The translations under genes and the position numbers were made by a program. A stretch of DNA of 64,000 bases from Roseateles_E sp005503085 (GTDB taxonomy: Bacteria > Pseudomonadota > Gammaproteobacteria > Burkholderiales > Burkholderiaceae_C). The notes under the pieces were generated by a model. The model did not search any database and was not told the origin of the DNA. It saw only the letters and a list, made by a program, of their open reading frames with translations. Below are positions 47,154-55,672 of the stretch, piece by piece. The number at the start of each line of letters is the position of its first letter. Positions within the stretch are counted from its first letter, which is position 1. The stretch lies in contig NZ_JAQOWX010000019.1 in assembly GCF_028462495.1 (NCBI RefSeq), positions 1 to 64,000 of the forward strand, given 5' to 3'.

Positions 47154-48031
47154 TGCCCCTGTCCGCCTTGGCGCTGGTGCTGCTGGCGGCGGTCTTGCAT
47201 GCGCTATGGAACCTGGGCGCCAAGAGGGCCAAGGGCGACCACCATTTCGTCCTGGCCAGCACCCTTGGCATCAGCGTATTGTGGGCGCCGGCTGCGCTCT
47301 ATATGGGCTGGCAGGAAATGCCGCAATGGCCGCTGGAAGTCTGGCTCTGCGCGCTGGCCAGCGCGGTGCTGCATCTGGCCTACTTCAATAGCTTGTTGAA
47401 AGGCTATCGGGTCTCTGATCTGAACATCGTCTACCCGGTGGCGCGCGGCAGTGGCCCGCTGCTTTCCAGTCTCGCCGCCGTACTGCTGCTGGGCGAAAGC
47501 CTCGGCCTGCATGGCGCGCTGGGCTTGGCTGCCATCGTGGCCGGCATCGTGCTGATCGCGGCCGGTCCGGAGTTGTGGCGCAGCGGCAGCAGCGCCGAAA
47601 CCCGCACGCGCCGACGATTAGGCATTCTCTGGGGTGCGCTGACCGGCTTCACGATTGCCGCGTACACCGTGGTGGACGCCTATGCGATCAAGGTGCTGCT
47701 GGTCTCTCCGTTGCTGATCTCCTGGGTAGGCAATGTCTTCCGTCTCCCCTTCGCCCTGCCCGCCGTGCTGCGCGACCACGCCGGTTTCATGCCGGCGCTG
47801 AAGCGACAGTGGCCCTATGTGCTGATGATGGCGGCACTGAGCCCGACGGCCTATCTGCTGGTGCTGTACGCGATGCAACTCGCACCGCTGTCACGGGTGG
47901 CGCCGATGCGCGAGCTGTCGATGCTGGTCGCGGCCCTGCTGGGTGGGCAATTGCTCAAGGAGGATGAGCGCCACTGGCGACTGCTGGGCGCCGGCTGCAT
48001 CGCCGGCGGCGTGATCGCGCTAGCCCTGTAG
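47153..48031 (+). CDS. EamA-family (DMT superfamily) transporter
   Basis: A 292-residue inner-membrane protein with about ten hydrophobic segments, in the two-EamA-repeat arrangement (MPLSALALVLLAAVLHALWN at the start; ALLGGQLLKEDERHWRLLG near the end, with the usual re-entrant E). DMT proteins export or import small metabolites; no substrate can be assigned. It overlaps the ppsR stop by one base (TGATG). Its 3' end overlaps the convergent methyltransferase gene by 12 bp. Confidence 0.9.
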   Translation: MPLSALALVLLAAVLHALWNLGAKRAKGDHHFVLASTLGISVLWAPAALYMGWQEMPQWPLEVWLCALASAVLHLAYFNSLLKGYRVSDLNIVYPVARGSGPLLSSLAAVLLLGESLGLHGALGLAAIVAGIVLIAAGPELWRSGSSAETRTRRRLGILWGALTGFTIAAYTVVDAYAIKVLLVSPLLISWVGNVFRLPFALPAVLRDHAGFMPALKRQWPYVLMMAALSPTAYLLVLYAMQLAPLSRVAPMRELSMLVAALLGGQLLKEDERHWRLLGAGCIAGGVIALAL

Positions 48032-48802
48032 GCGCTGCCTCGCCGACTCGTACAGGCAGATCGCCGCCGCGCTGCCGACATTCAGCGACTCTTCGCCGCC
48101 CGGCTGCGGAATGCCCACAGTCAGCGCGCAGCGCTGCATCAGCTCGGGCTGCACGCCCTGCCCTTCATGGCCCATGACCCAGGCGCAAGGACTGGGTAGC
48201 TGCAGCTGATGCAGTTGCTGGCCGGCATGCGAGCTGGTCGCGACCAGGGGCACGCCCAGCGTGTCGAGATCGGATGGGGCCAGGCCCTCGATCAGGCGCA
48301 GGCCGAAATGCGCGCCCATGCCGGCACGCAGCACCTTGGGACTCCACAGCGCGGCCGTGCCCTTCAGGGCCAGGATCTGGCGAAAGCCCATCGCCGCCGC
48401 ATTGCGCAAAATCGTGCCGACATTGCCGGCATCCTGCAGCCGGTCCAGCACCACCGAGTCCAGGCCCGGCGTCAAGACCTGGCCCTCGGCATGGGGAACC
48501 TCGAAGCCGATCTGCGCCGGCGACTCCAGGCCGCTGAGTGTCTTGAACAAAGCGTCCGGCACCACCAGCACCTTGGGCGCGGCATCGGCCAAGGCCTGCA
48601 GCGCGGGTGATTGGGCATAGCCGGTCTCGGTCACCACCGCCAGCCTCACCGCATGGCCGCGCTGCAGGCAGGCGCGCGCCAGATGGTCGCCCTCCAGCCA
48701 GACCGAGCCCAGCTTGCGGTAGGCGCCGCCGTCCTGCGAGAGTTTGCGCAGGCGCTGCAGCACCGGGTTGTCGCGTGAGGTGATGTGCAGAACTTGGCTC
48801 AT
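48020..48802 (-). CDS. TrmH/SpoU-family RNA 2'-O-methyltransferase
   Basis: A 260-residue SPOUT methyltransferase. The N-terminal substrate-binding domain begins ITSRDNPVLQRLRKLSQDGG. The trefoil-knot domain shows VVLDRLQDAGNVGTILRNAA (motif 1, with catalytic Asn/Arg), AWVMGHEGQG (motif 2) and ESLNVGSAAAICLYE (motif 3), binding AdoMet. The exact rRNA or tRNA target cannot be read. The start overlaps the rnhB stop by 4 bp. It is last in the long envelope-biosynthesis cluster. Confidence 0.94.
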   Translation of the reverse strand: MSQVLHITSRDNPVLQRLRKLSQDGGAYRKLGSVWLEGDHLARACLQRGHAVRLAVVTETGYAQSPALQALADAAPKVLVVPDALFKTLSGLESPAQIGFEVPHAEGQVLTPGLDSVVLDRLQDAGNVGTILRNAAAMGFRQILALKGTAALWSPKVLRAGMGAHFGLRLIEGLAPSDLDTLGVPLVATSSHAGQQLHQLQLPSPCAWVMGHEGQGVQPELMQRCALTVGIPQPGGEESLNVGSAAAICLYESARQRLQG

Positions 48803-49413
48803 GAGGATTCCAGCAGCTGTCGCACCGGGCCGAAGCTGCGCCGGTGCCAGGCGCACGCGCCATGGGCGCGCAAGGCCGCGAGATGGTCGGCGGTCGGATA
48901 GCCCTTGTGGCCGGCGAAACCATATTCGGGATGCAACTCGTGCATGGCCAGACATTGGCGGTCGCGCGTGACCTTGGCCAGGATGGAGGCCGCCGAGATC
49001 GCCTGCACCTTCGAATCGCCCTTGACGATGGCCTCGGCCGGGATCTTCAGCACCGGCAGGCGGTTGCCGTCGACCAGCACCTTGGTGGGCTTGAGCCGCA
49101 GGCCCTCGACCGCACGGCGCATCGCCAGCATCGTGGCCTGCAGAATGTTGAGCCGGTCGATCTCCTCGACGCTGGCCTCGGCGATGCAGCAGCACAGCGC
49201 CTTGGCGCGGATCTCATCGAACAGGCGCTCGCGCTTCTTCTCGGTCAGCACCTTGGAATCGGCCAGGCCCAGGATCGGGTGCAGCTCGTCGAGGATCACC
49301 GCCGCGGCCACCACCGGCCCGGCCAGCGGGCCGCGGCCGGCCTCGTCGACGCCGGCGATCAAGCCGGGTGCGTCCCAGCTCAGGCCCAGCTGTTTCGGCA
49401 TCGATTCAGGCAT
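48799..49413 (-). CDS. rnhB: Ribonuclease HII
   Basis: A 204-residue enzyme that cleaves RNA in RNA:DNA hybrids, including single ribonucleotides. The active-site motif is GVDEAGRGPLAGPVVAAAV (first two carboxylates DE); the later acidic residue is in VLVDGN, and KGDSKVQAISAASILAKV is the family block. Two Met candidates exist (49413 and four codons later); the first overlaps lpxB by 8 bp. The lpxB-rnhB pairing is widely conserved. Confidence 0.97.
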   Translation of the reverse strand: MPESMPKQLGLSWDAPGLIAGVDEAGRGPLAGPVVAAAVILDELHPILGLADSKVLTEKKRERLFDEIRAKALCCCIAEASVEEIDRLNILQATMLAMRRAVEGLRLKPTKVLVDGNRLPVLKIPAEAIVKGDSKVQAISAASILAKVTRDRQCLAMHELHPEYGFAGHKGYPTADHLAALRAHGACAWHRRSFGPVRQLLESS

Positions 49414-50545
49414 GGCCGATGACCTTCGCGATCGCAGCGGTGGCCAGCTGAGCCGTGTTGCGGCGCAGGGTCTCGTGCTGCTGCTGGAAGCGCGCTTGCG
49501 CCCGCGCGTAGCGCGCATCATCGTCCAGCCAGGCCAGGCCCTCGCGCGCCAGCGCCGCCGGCGTGCACTCGTCCTGCAGCAGTTCGGGCACCAGAAATTC
49601 ATTGGCCAGCACATTGGGCAGGCCCACCCAGGGCTGGTAGCGCCGGCTCTTGATTCGCTGCCAGTTGAGCCAGTGCATGCGGTAGGCGATCACCATCGGG
49701 CGCTTGAACAGCGCGGCCTCCAGGGTCGCCGTGCCGCTGGCCACCAGCGTGATGTCGCAGGCGGCCAGCGCCTCGTGCGATCGGCCATCGAGCAGCAGCA
49801 GATCCAGCCCCGGCGGCAGCAGCGGCGTGATCAGCTCACGCAGCCCCGGCGCCACCGGCATCACAAAGCGCAGCCCGGGCCGCGCGCGCTGCATCAGCAG
49901 CGCGGCCTGCAGCAGCGGTGCGGCGATATAGCGGATCTCGCTCTTGCGGCTGCCCGGCAGCAGGGCCACGACAGCATCGCCCTCGCCCAGCCCCAGCGCC
50001 GCACGGCTGGCCGCCTTGGGCGGCTCCAGCGGAATCGCATCGGCGAGCGGGTGGCCGACATAGCTCGCCGCGATGCCGGCGCGCTGCAGCAGCTCGGGCT
50101 CGAAGGGGAACAGGCACAGCACATGGTCGACCGAGCGGCGGATCTTGTCGACACGCTCGCCGCGCCAGGCCCAGATCGAGGGGCAGACGAAGTGGATGGA
50201 CTTGATGCCGGCGGCCTTCAGCTGCGCCTCCAGCGCGAAGTTGAAGTCGGGCGCGTCGATGCCGATGAAGGCCTGCGGCGCATCGGCCAGCAGCCGGGCG
50301 GCGAGCTGCCGGCGGATAGACAGGATCTCACGCAGATGCAGCAAGGCATCGACATAGCCGAACACCGAGAGCTTGTGGTGCGGCCACCAGGCCTCGAAGC
50401 CCTGGGCGGCCATGCGGGGGCCGCCGATGCCCTGGGCGGTGAGGTCCGGCCAGCGCTGGCGCAGCCCCGGCAGCAGCAGGCCGCCGAGCAGATCACCGGA
50501 GGCCTCGCCGGCCACCATGCCAAAGCGGGGCGCGGTGTCGTTCAT
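49406..50545 (-). CDS. lpxB: Lipid-A-disaccharide synthase
   Basis: A 379-residue family 19 glycosyltransferase. It joins UDP-2,3-diacylglucosamine and lipid X to form the lipid A disaccharide at the inner membrane. Motifs are MVAGEASGDLLGGLLL, GIGGPRMAAQGFEAWW, VCPSIWAWRGERVDKI and LLPGSRKSEI, with MVIAYRMHWLNW near the C-terminus. It starts 4 bp after lpxA. Confidence 0.98.
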   Translation of the reverse strand: MNDTAPRFGMVAGEASGDLLGGLLLPGLRQRWPDLTAQGIGGPRMAAQGFEAWWPHHKLSVFGYVDALLHLREILSIRRQLAARLLADAPQAFIGIDAPDFNFALEAQLKAAGIKSIHFVCPSIWAWRGERVDKIRRSVDHVLCLFPFEPELLQRAGIAASYVGHPLADAIPLEPPKAASRAALGLGEGDAVVALLPGSRKSEIRYIAAPLLQAALLMQRARPGLRFVMPVAPGLRELITPLLPPGLDLLLLDGRSHEALAACDITLVASGTATLEAALFKRPMVIAYRMHWLNWQRIKSRRYQPWVGLPNVLANEFLVPELLQDECTPAALAREGLAWLDDDARYARAQARFQQQHETLRRNTAQLATAAIAKVIGHA

Positions 50546-50549
50546 CGTG

Positions 50550-51338
50550 TCAGCGGATGATGCCGCGCGTGGCGCCGTGCAGGAAGTCCCGCATCAGCTG
50601 CACCGTGTCCTTGGCCTCGGGATGCGAGGCCTGCAGGCCGGCCATCTCGATCTCGGCCTGGGCCACGGTCAGACCGCGGCGGTAGAGGATGCGGTACATC
50701 TGCTTGACCGCATTGATCTGCTCGGGCGTGAAGCCCCGGCGCTTCAGACCTTCCTGGTTGAAGCTGCGCGCCTCGGCCGTGTTGCCGGCCGCCATGATGA
50801 AGGGCGGCAGATCCTGGAACAGGATGGAGCCCATTGCTGTCATGCTGTGCGCGCCGATATGGACGAACTGATGCACGACGGTGAAGCCGCCCAGGATGGC
50901 CCAGTCACCGACATGCACATGGCCGGCCAGCTGCGCGTTGTTGGCGAAGATGGTCTTGTTGCCGACCTTGCAGTCATGGGCCAGATGCACATAGGCCATG
51001 ATCCAGTTGTCGTCGCCCAGCGAAGTGATGCCGTCGTCCTGCGTCGTGCCGCGGTTGAAGGTGCAGAACTCGCGCACCACATTGCGGTCGCCGATGATCA
51101 GCTGCGTCGGCTCGCCGGCGTACTTCTTGTCCTGCGGCGCCGCACCGATCGAGCAGAACTGGAAGATCTGGTTGTCGCGGCCGATCGTCGTCGGCCCCTG
51201 CAGCACGCAGTGCGCCCCCACCGTCGTGCCGGCGGCGATCTTCACGCCGGCCTCGATGACGGTGTAGGGGCCTACCTGGACCGAGCTGTCCAGCTCGGCC
51301 TTGGGGTCGATCAGGGCCGTCGGGTGGATGTTGGACAT
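50550..51338 (-). CDS. lpxA: UDP-N-acetylglucosamine acyltransferase
   Basis: A 262-residue trimeric left-handed beta-helix enzyme that catalyses the first lipid A step, O-acylation of UDP-GlcNAc. It begins IHPTALIDPKAELDSSVQVG with hexapeptide repeats. The catalytic His is in AYVHLAHDCKVGN, and GGFTVVHQFVHIGAHSMTA and the C-terminal helical domain (QINAVKQMYRILYR) are typical. ATG 51338 is the family start. A 20-bp gap separates it from fabZ. Confidence 0.98.
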   Translation of the reverse strand: MSNIHPTALIDPKAELDSSVQVGPYTVIEAGVKIAAGTTVGAHCVLQGPTTIGRDNQIFQFCSIGAAPQDKKYAGEPTQLIIGDRNVVREFCTFNRGTTQDDGITSLGDDNWIMAYVHLAHDCKVGNKTIFANNAQLAGHVHVGDWAILGGFTVVHQFVHIGAHSMTAMGSILFQDLPPFIMAAGNTAEARSFNQEGLKRRGFTPEQINAVKQMYRILYRRGLTVAQAEIEMAGLQASHPEAKDTVQLMRDFLHGATRGIIR

Positions 51339-51358
51339 GGCGCGGCGCTCCGGCGGGT

Positions 51359-51811
51359 TCAGCAGTCGATGCGGCGCATCGTGCACATCAGCTCGGCCTC
51401 GCAGGCCAGCTCCTCGCCGACCCAGACCTTGCCGGTGAACTTGTAGATCGAGGCCTTGGCGCGGTCCAAGGTGACGTCCAGCACCAGCTGGTCGCCCGGC
51501 TCGACCGGACGCTTGAAGCGCGCGCCGTCGATGCCGGCGAAATAGCAGACCGTCTTGTCGTCCAGCTCGGCATCCAGGCTGACCAGGGTCAGCACGGTGG
51601 CGGCCTGAGCCAGCGCTTCCAGCATCAGCACACCGGGCATCACCGGGCGGTGCGGGAAATGGCCAAGGAAGTGCGGCTCGTTGATGCTGACGTTCTTCAG
51701 CGCGCGGATGCGCTTGCCCTTCTCGATCTCCAGCACGCGATCGACCAGCAGCAGCGGATAGCGATGCGGGATCTTCTTGAGGATCTGATGGATGTCCATG
51801 GATGTCGTCAT
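51359..51811 (-). CDS. fabZ: 3-hydroxyacyl-[acyl-carrier-protein] dehydratase FabZ
   Basis: A 150-residue hot-dog-fold dehydratase of fatty acid elongation. Signature features are IPHRYPLLLVDRV and HFLGHFPHRPVMPGVLMLEA, with the catalytic His in GHFP and the catalytic Glu in MLEALAQ. The start at 51811 overlaps the lpxD stop by 4 bp; an alternative start four codons later (MDIHQIL) is equally family-like. In the lpx cluster it balances 3-hydroxyacyl supply between lipid A and phospholipid. Confidence 0.98.
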   Translation of the reverse strand: MTTSMDIHQILKKIPHRYPLLLVDRVLEIEKGKRIRALKNVSINEPHFLGHFPHRPVMPGVLMLEALAQAATVLTLVSLDAELDDKTVCYFAGIDGARFKRPVEPGDQLVLDVTLDRAKASIYKFTGKVWVGEELACEAELMCTMRRIDC

Positions 51812-52854
51812 AACTTCTTTTCCAGCGCCCGCAGGCGCTCACGCAGCGCGTGCAATTGTCTCAATGTGGCGGCGTTCTTTTCCCAGCTCGCATTGTCGTC
51901 GAAGGGAAACACGCCGCTATAGGTGCCGGGCTTGGCGATCGAGCGGGTCACGACGGTGGCGGCCGAGACATGCACGCCGTCGGCCAGGCTCAGATGGCCC
52001 AGCACGATGGCGCCACCGCCCACCGTGCAATGCCTGCCGATGACGGCACTGCCGGCCACGCCGGCGCAGCCGGCCATCGCCGTGTGGGCGCCGACGCGCA
52101 CGTTGTGACCGATCTGCACCAGGTTATCGAGCTTGACGCCATCTTCCAGCACCGTGTCGCCCAGCGCACCGCGGTCGATGCAGCTGTTGGCACCGATCTC
52201 GACATCGTCGCCGATGACGACCGCGCCGAGCTGCTCGATCTTTTCCCAGCGGCCCTGCCCGTCATCCGATTTTGTGGGCGCGAAGCCGAAGCCGTCGGCA
52301 CCGATCACCGCGCCGCTGTGCACGATGCAGCGCGCACCGATGCGGCAATCAAAGCCCAGCGTGACGCGCGGCGCCAATCGGCTGTCGGCGCCGACGCTGG
52401 CGCCGCGCTCGAGCACGCAGTGTGCGCCGATGCGCGCGCCGGCAGCAATACGCACACCGGCCTCGATCACGGCCAACGGCCCGATGTCCACGCCCTCGCC
52501 CAGCTCGGCATCAGGATCGATCACCGCGCTCGGGTGAATGCGGGCCGGCGCGGACGGACGCACCCGCGCGGCCCACCACTGGGTCAGCCGGGCAAAGTAG
52601 AGATAGGGGTCGGGCGTGACGATGTAGGCGCCGCCGCGCTCGGCGGCGGCCTCGGCCATCGCCGGGCCCACGATCACGCAGCCGGCCTGGCTGGCCGACA
52701 GCTGCGAGCGGTAGCGCGGGTTGGCCAGAAAGGCGATGGTGGCGGCGTCCGCGCCCTCCAGCGGCCCGATGCGCGCGATGCGCAGATCGGAGGCACCAAC
52801 AAGATCGCCGCCCAGGGCGGCGATCACTTCGTTCAGCGGGGCGCTGAAGCTCAC
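51808..52854 (-). CDS. lpxD: UDP-3-O-(3-hydroxyacyl)glucosamine N-acyltransferase
   Basis: A 348-residue trimeric beta-helix enzyme, third step of lipid A synthesis. The N-terminal uridine-binding domain (LGGDLVGASDLRIARIGPLE, FLANPRYRSQL) precedes the hexapeptide repeats and GCAGVAGSAVIGRHCTVGGG; the catalytic-His block is near IGHNVRVGAHTAMAG. A short C-terminal helix ends ALRERLRALEKKL. The start is GTG 52854, overlapping the skp stop by 4 bp (GTGA); no ATG is available at this position. Confidence 0.97.
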   Translation of the reverse strand: MSFSAPLNEVIAALGGDLVGASDLRIARIGPLEGADAATIAFLANPRYRSQLSASQAGCVIVGPAMAEAAAERGGAYIVTPDPYLYFARLTQWWAARVRPSAPARIHPSAVIDPDAELGEGVDIGPLAVIEAGVRIAAGARIGAHCVLERGASVGADSRLAPRVTLGFDCRIGARCIVHSGAVIGADGFGFAPTKSDDGQGRWEKIEQLGAVVIGDDVEIGANSCIDRGALGDTVLEDGVKLDNLVQIGHNVRVGAHTAMAGCAGVAGSAVIGRHCTVGGGAIVLGHLSLADGVHVSAATVVTRSIAKPGTYSGVFPFDDNASWEKNAATLRQLHALRERLRALEKKL

Positions 52855-53360
52855 TTCTGCGAGTTGAGCGCGTCGATCACCTTCTTGGTGATGTCGATGC
52901 GGTTGCTGGCGTGCAGCGCATCCTGCACGATCAGGTCGTACTTGTCGGCATCGAAGATCTGCTTGATGACCTTGTTGGCCCGCTCGACCAGCACCGACAG
53001 CTCTTCGTTCTTGCGCTGGGTCAGGTCTTCCTGCCACTCGCGGCGCTTGCGCTGCAGGTCGCGATCGGCCTCGACCAGATCGCGCTGGCGGCGGGTCTTC
53101 TCGGCCTCGCCCAGCGTCGGGGCATCCTTCTCCAGCTTGTCGGCGGCGCCGCGCAGCTTGGTTTCCAGATCCTTCAGCTCTTTTTCGCGCTTGCCGAACT
53201 CGGCCTCCAGCTTGAGCTGTGCTGCCTTGGCCAGATTGGCCTCACGCATCACGCGCTCGCTGTTGACGTAGCCGATCTTCACTTCTTGCGCCTGCGCCGA
53301 CAGCGTCGATGCACACACCATGGCGGCCAAGGCCACCGATTTCAACAGCTTGCTCTTCAT
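52851..53360 (-). CDS. skp: Periplasmic chaperone Skp/OmpH family
   Basis: A 169-residue periplasmic chaperone that carries outer-membrane proteins to BamA. The signal peptide is KSVALAAMVCASTLSAQA (about 7-24), followed by VKIGYVNSERVMREANLA, the OmpH start, then a long charged coiled coil (tentacle helices), and an end VIDALNSQK. It shares one base with the bamA stop and overlaps lpxD by 4 bp. Confidence 0.96.
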   Translation of the reverse strand: MKSKLLKSVALAAMVCASTLSAQAQEVKIGYVNSERVMREANLAKAAQLKLEAEFGKREKELKDLETKLRGAADKLEKDAPTLGEAEKTRRQRDLVEADRDLQRKRREWQEDLTQRKNEELSVLVERANKVIKQIFDADKYDLIVQDALHASNRIDITKKVIDALNSQK

Positions 53361-55666
53361 CAGAATGCAGTCCCGATCTGGAATTGGAATTTCTCGATTC
53401 TATCCGTGGGCTTCTTGCGCACCGGCGAACCATAGCTCATCTTCAACGGCCCCATGGGAGAAAGCCAGCTCAAACCGATACCGGCCGAGGCCCGTACCGA
53501 GTCGCCGGTGATCTTCTCACCATCGCGCCACACATTGCCGGCATCCATGAAGCCGAACAAGCGGAAGGTCTTGTCATTGCCAGCCCCTGGAACGGGCACA
53601 TAGAGCTCGGCGTTGACATTGATACGGCGGCTGCCGCCCGAATAGGAGCCGGTCACGTCGACCGGGCCGAGCGAATTCGCCTCGAAGACCCGCACCGAAC
53701 CCAGGCCGCCGGCATAGAAGTTCTTGAAGATCGGGTAGGGGCGACCGCCGATGCCCTTGCCCCAGCCCAGCTCGCTGTTCAGGCCCAGCGTGAACTTGTT
53801 GCCCAGCGGGATGTAGTGCTGGTACTGAAGATTGGCACGCATATAGCGCGAATCGCCGACCGCGCTGAGCTCCAGATTGACGCGCTGGTATTTGCCCGAG
53901 GTCGGCGACAGGATGCTGTCGCGGTCGTCGCGCTGCCAGCCGATCGTGAACGGGATCGCCATGCTGGACGAGCCGAACTGATGGCGGAACAGGAAGTAGC
54001 TATTGGGCAGGCCGGCCGAGGTGGTGATGCGGGTCAGCTCGTAGCCAAGGCCGAAGAACACCGTGTCGACCTCGGAGAAGGGCACGCCGAAGCGCACGGC
54101 GGCACCGTGGCTGACCAGCTCGTACTCCTCGCCCAGCGTGTTGATCGGCTTGGTCGTGCGGTAGAACAGATCGATCGCACGCGACACGCCGTCGACCGTG
54201 AAATACGGGTCCACCGTGCTGAGCACCAGCGCACGGCCGGTCTTGGCGGTGTTGACCTCGATGCCCAGGTAATTGCCCGAGCCGAACACATTGTCCTGCT
54301 TGATCGAGCCCGACAGCGACAGGCTGTTCGCGCTGGAGTAGCCGGCGCCGACCATGATGTTGCCGGTCGGGCGCTCTTCGACCGTCAGCGTCACATCAAC
54401 CTGGTCGGGCGCACCGGGCACCTCGGTGGTGTCGATCTCGACTTCCTTGAAATAGCCCAGGCGCTCGACGCGGTCGCGCGAGGCCTTGATGCGGCGGCCG
54501 TCGTACCAGGCCGACTCGAACTGGCGGAACTCGCGGCGTATCACCTCGTCGCGGGTGCGCGTGTTGCCGGAGATGATGACGCGGCGCACATAGACGCGGC
54601 GCTGCGGCTCGGCCACAAAGGTCACGACCACCTGGCCGGTGGCGCGGTCGATCTCGGGCCGGCTCTCGACGCGCGCAAAGGCGTAGCCATACGTGCCGTA
54701 AAGATCGGTAAAGAGCCGGGTCGTCTGGGCCACGGCCTCGCCGCGATAGGGCTCGCCGGGCTTCAGCGCGATCAGGCTCTTGAAGTCTTCCTCGCGGCCG
54801 AGGAACTCGCCTTCGAGCTTGACCTCGGTCACCGTGTAGGGCTGGCCCTCGTTGACGGTGATCGCGATATTGATGCTCTGCTTGTCCGGCGAGATCGTCA
54901 CCTGGGTCGAGGTGACGGCGAACTCCAGATAGCCGCGATTCAGATAGTAGGAGCGCAGCGTCTCCAGATCGGCGTTGAGCTTGGCGCGCGAGTAGCGGTC
55001 GGTCTTGGTATACCAGGTCAGCCAGCCGCTGGTGGTCTGCTCGAGCAGGCCGGTCAAGGTGCTCTCCGAGAACACCTTGGAGCCGAGAATGCGGATCTCG
55101 CCGATCTTGGCCGGTTCGCCCTCGGTCACGGCAAAGCTGACGTTGACGCGGTTGCGCTCCAGCGGCGTGATGGTGGTGCTGACCTCGGCGCCATACAGGC
55201 TGCGGGTCAGGTATTGCCGCTTCAACTCCTGCTCGGCGCGGTCGGCCAGGGCCTTGTCGAAGGGCTTGCCTTCGCCGATGCCCACGTCCTTCAGCGACTT
55301 GGTCAGCGCCTCGGTGTCGAACTCCTTCAGACCGATGAAGCTGACATTGGCGATGATGGGCCGCTCCTCGATCACGACCACGGCCGAGTCGCCATCGATC
55401 TGGATGCGCACATCCTTGAACAGGCCGGTCGCGAACAGCGCGCGCAGCGCAGCCACGCCCTTCTCGTCGTTATAGGTGTCACCGATGCGGAAGGGCAGCG
55501 ATGCGAACACGGTGCCGGGGTCGGTGCGCTGCAGACCCTCGACGCGGATGTCCTTCAGCACAAAAGGATCGACGGCCCAGGCGGCGCCCGACTGCAGCGC
55601 GGCGGCCAACGCCAAAGCCAGGATTGACGGGCGCATCAGCGCAGACTTGCAATGAGATGAGGACAT
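53360..55666 (-). CDS. bamA: Outer membrane protein assembly factor BamA
   Basis: A 768-residue Omp85 protein. There is a signal peptide (LALALAAALQSGAAWA), five POTRA domains (about 30-425, opening FVLKDIRVEGLQRTDPGTV), then a 16-strand beta-barrel with the Omp85 block GSGNYLGIEVNTAKTGRAL and a C-terminal Phe (FQFQIGTAF). It inserts beta-barrel proteins in the outer membrane. The start may be ATG 55666 or the ATG ten codons later (MRPSIL), which gives a more standard signal peptide. It lies 6 bp after rseP. Confidence 0.98.
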   Translation of the reverse strand: MSSSHCKSALMRPSILALALAAALQSGAAWAVDPFVLKDIRVEGLQRTDPGTVFASLPFRIGDTYNDEKGVAALRALFATGLFKDVRIQIDGDSAVVVIEERPIIANVSFIGLKEFDTEALTKSLKDVGIGEGKPFDKALADRAEQELKRQYLTRSLYGAEVSTTITPLERNRVNVSFAVTEGEPAKIGEIRILGSKVFSESTLTGLLEQTTSGWLTWYTKTDRYSRAKLNADLETLRSYYLNRGYLEFAVTSTQVTISPDKQSINIAITVNEGQPYTVTEVKLEGEFLGREEDFKSLIALKPGEPYRGEAVAQTTRLFTDLYGTYGYAFARVESRPEIDRATGQVVVTFVAEPQRRVYVRRVIISGNTRTRDEVIRREFRQFESAWYDGRRIKASRDRVERLGYFKEVEIDTTEVPGAPDQVDVTLTVEERPTGNIMVGAGYSSANSLSLSGSIKQDNVFGSGNYLGIEVNTAKTGRALVLSTVDPYFTVDGVSRAIDLFYRTTKPINTLGEEYELVSHGAAVRFGVPFSEVDTVFFGLGYELTRITTSAGLPNSYFLFRHQFGSSSMAIPFTIGWQRDDRDSILSPTSGKYQRVNLELSAVGDSRYMRANLQYQHYIPLGNKFTLGLNSELGWGKGIGGRPYPIFKNFYAGGLGSVRVFEANSLGPVDVTGSYSGGSRRINVNAELYVPVPGAGNDKTFRLFGFMDAGNVWRDGEKITGDSVRASAGIGLSWLSPMGPLKMSYGSPVRKKPTDRIEKFQFQIGTAF

Positions 55667-55672
55667 GTGAGA

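Noticed and set aside
53309..55627. 772-codon plus-strand frame opposite bamA
   Set aside because: A shadow of bamA; no signal, repeat or domain of its own.
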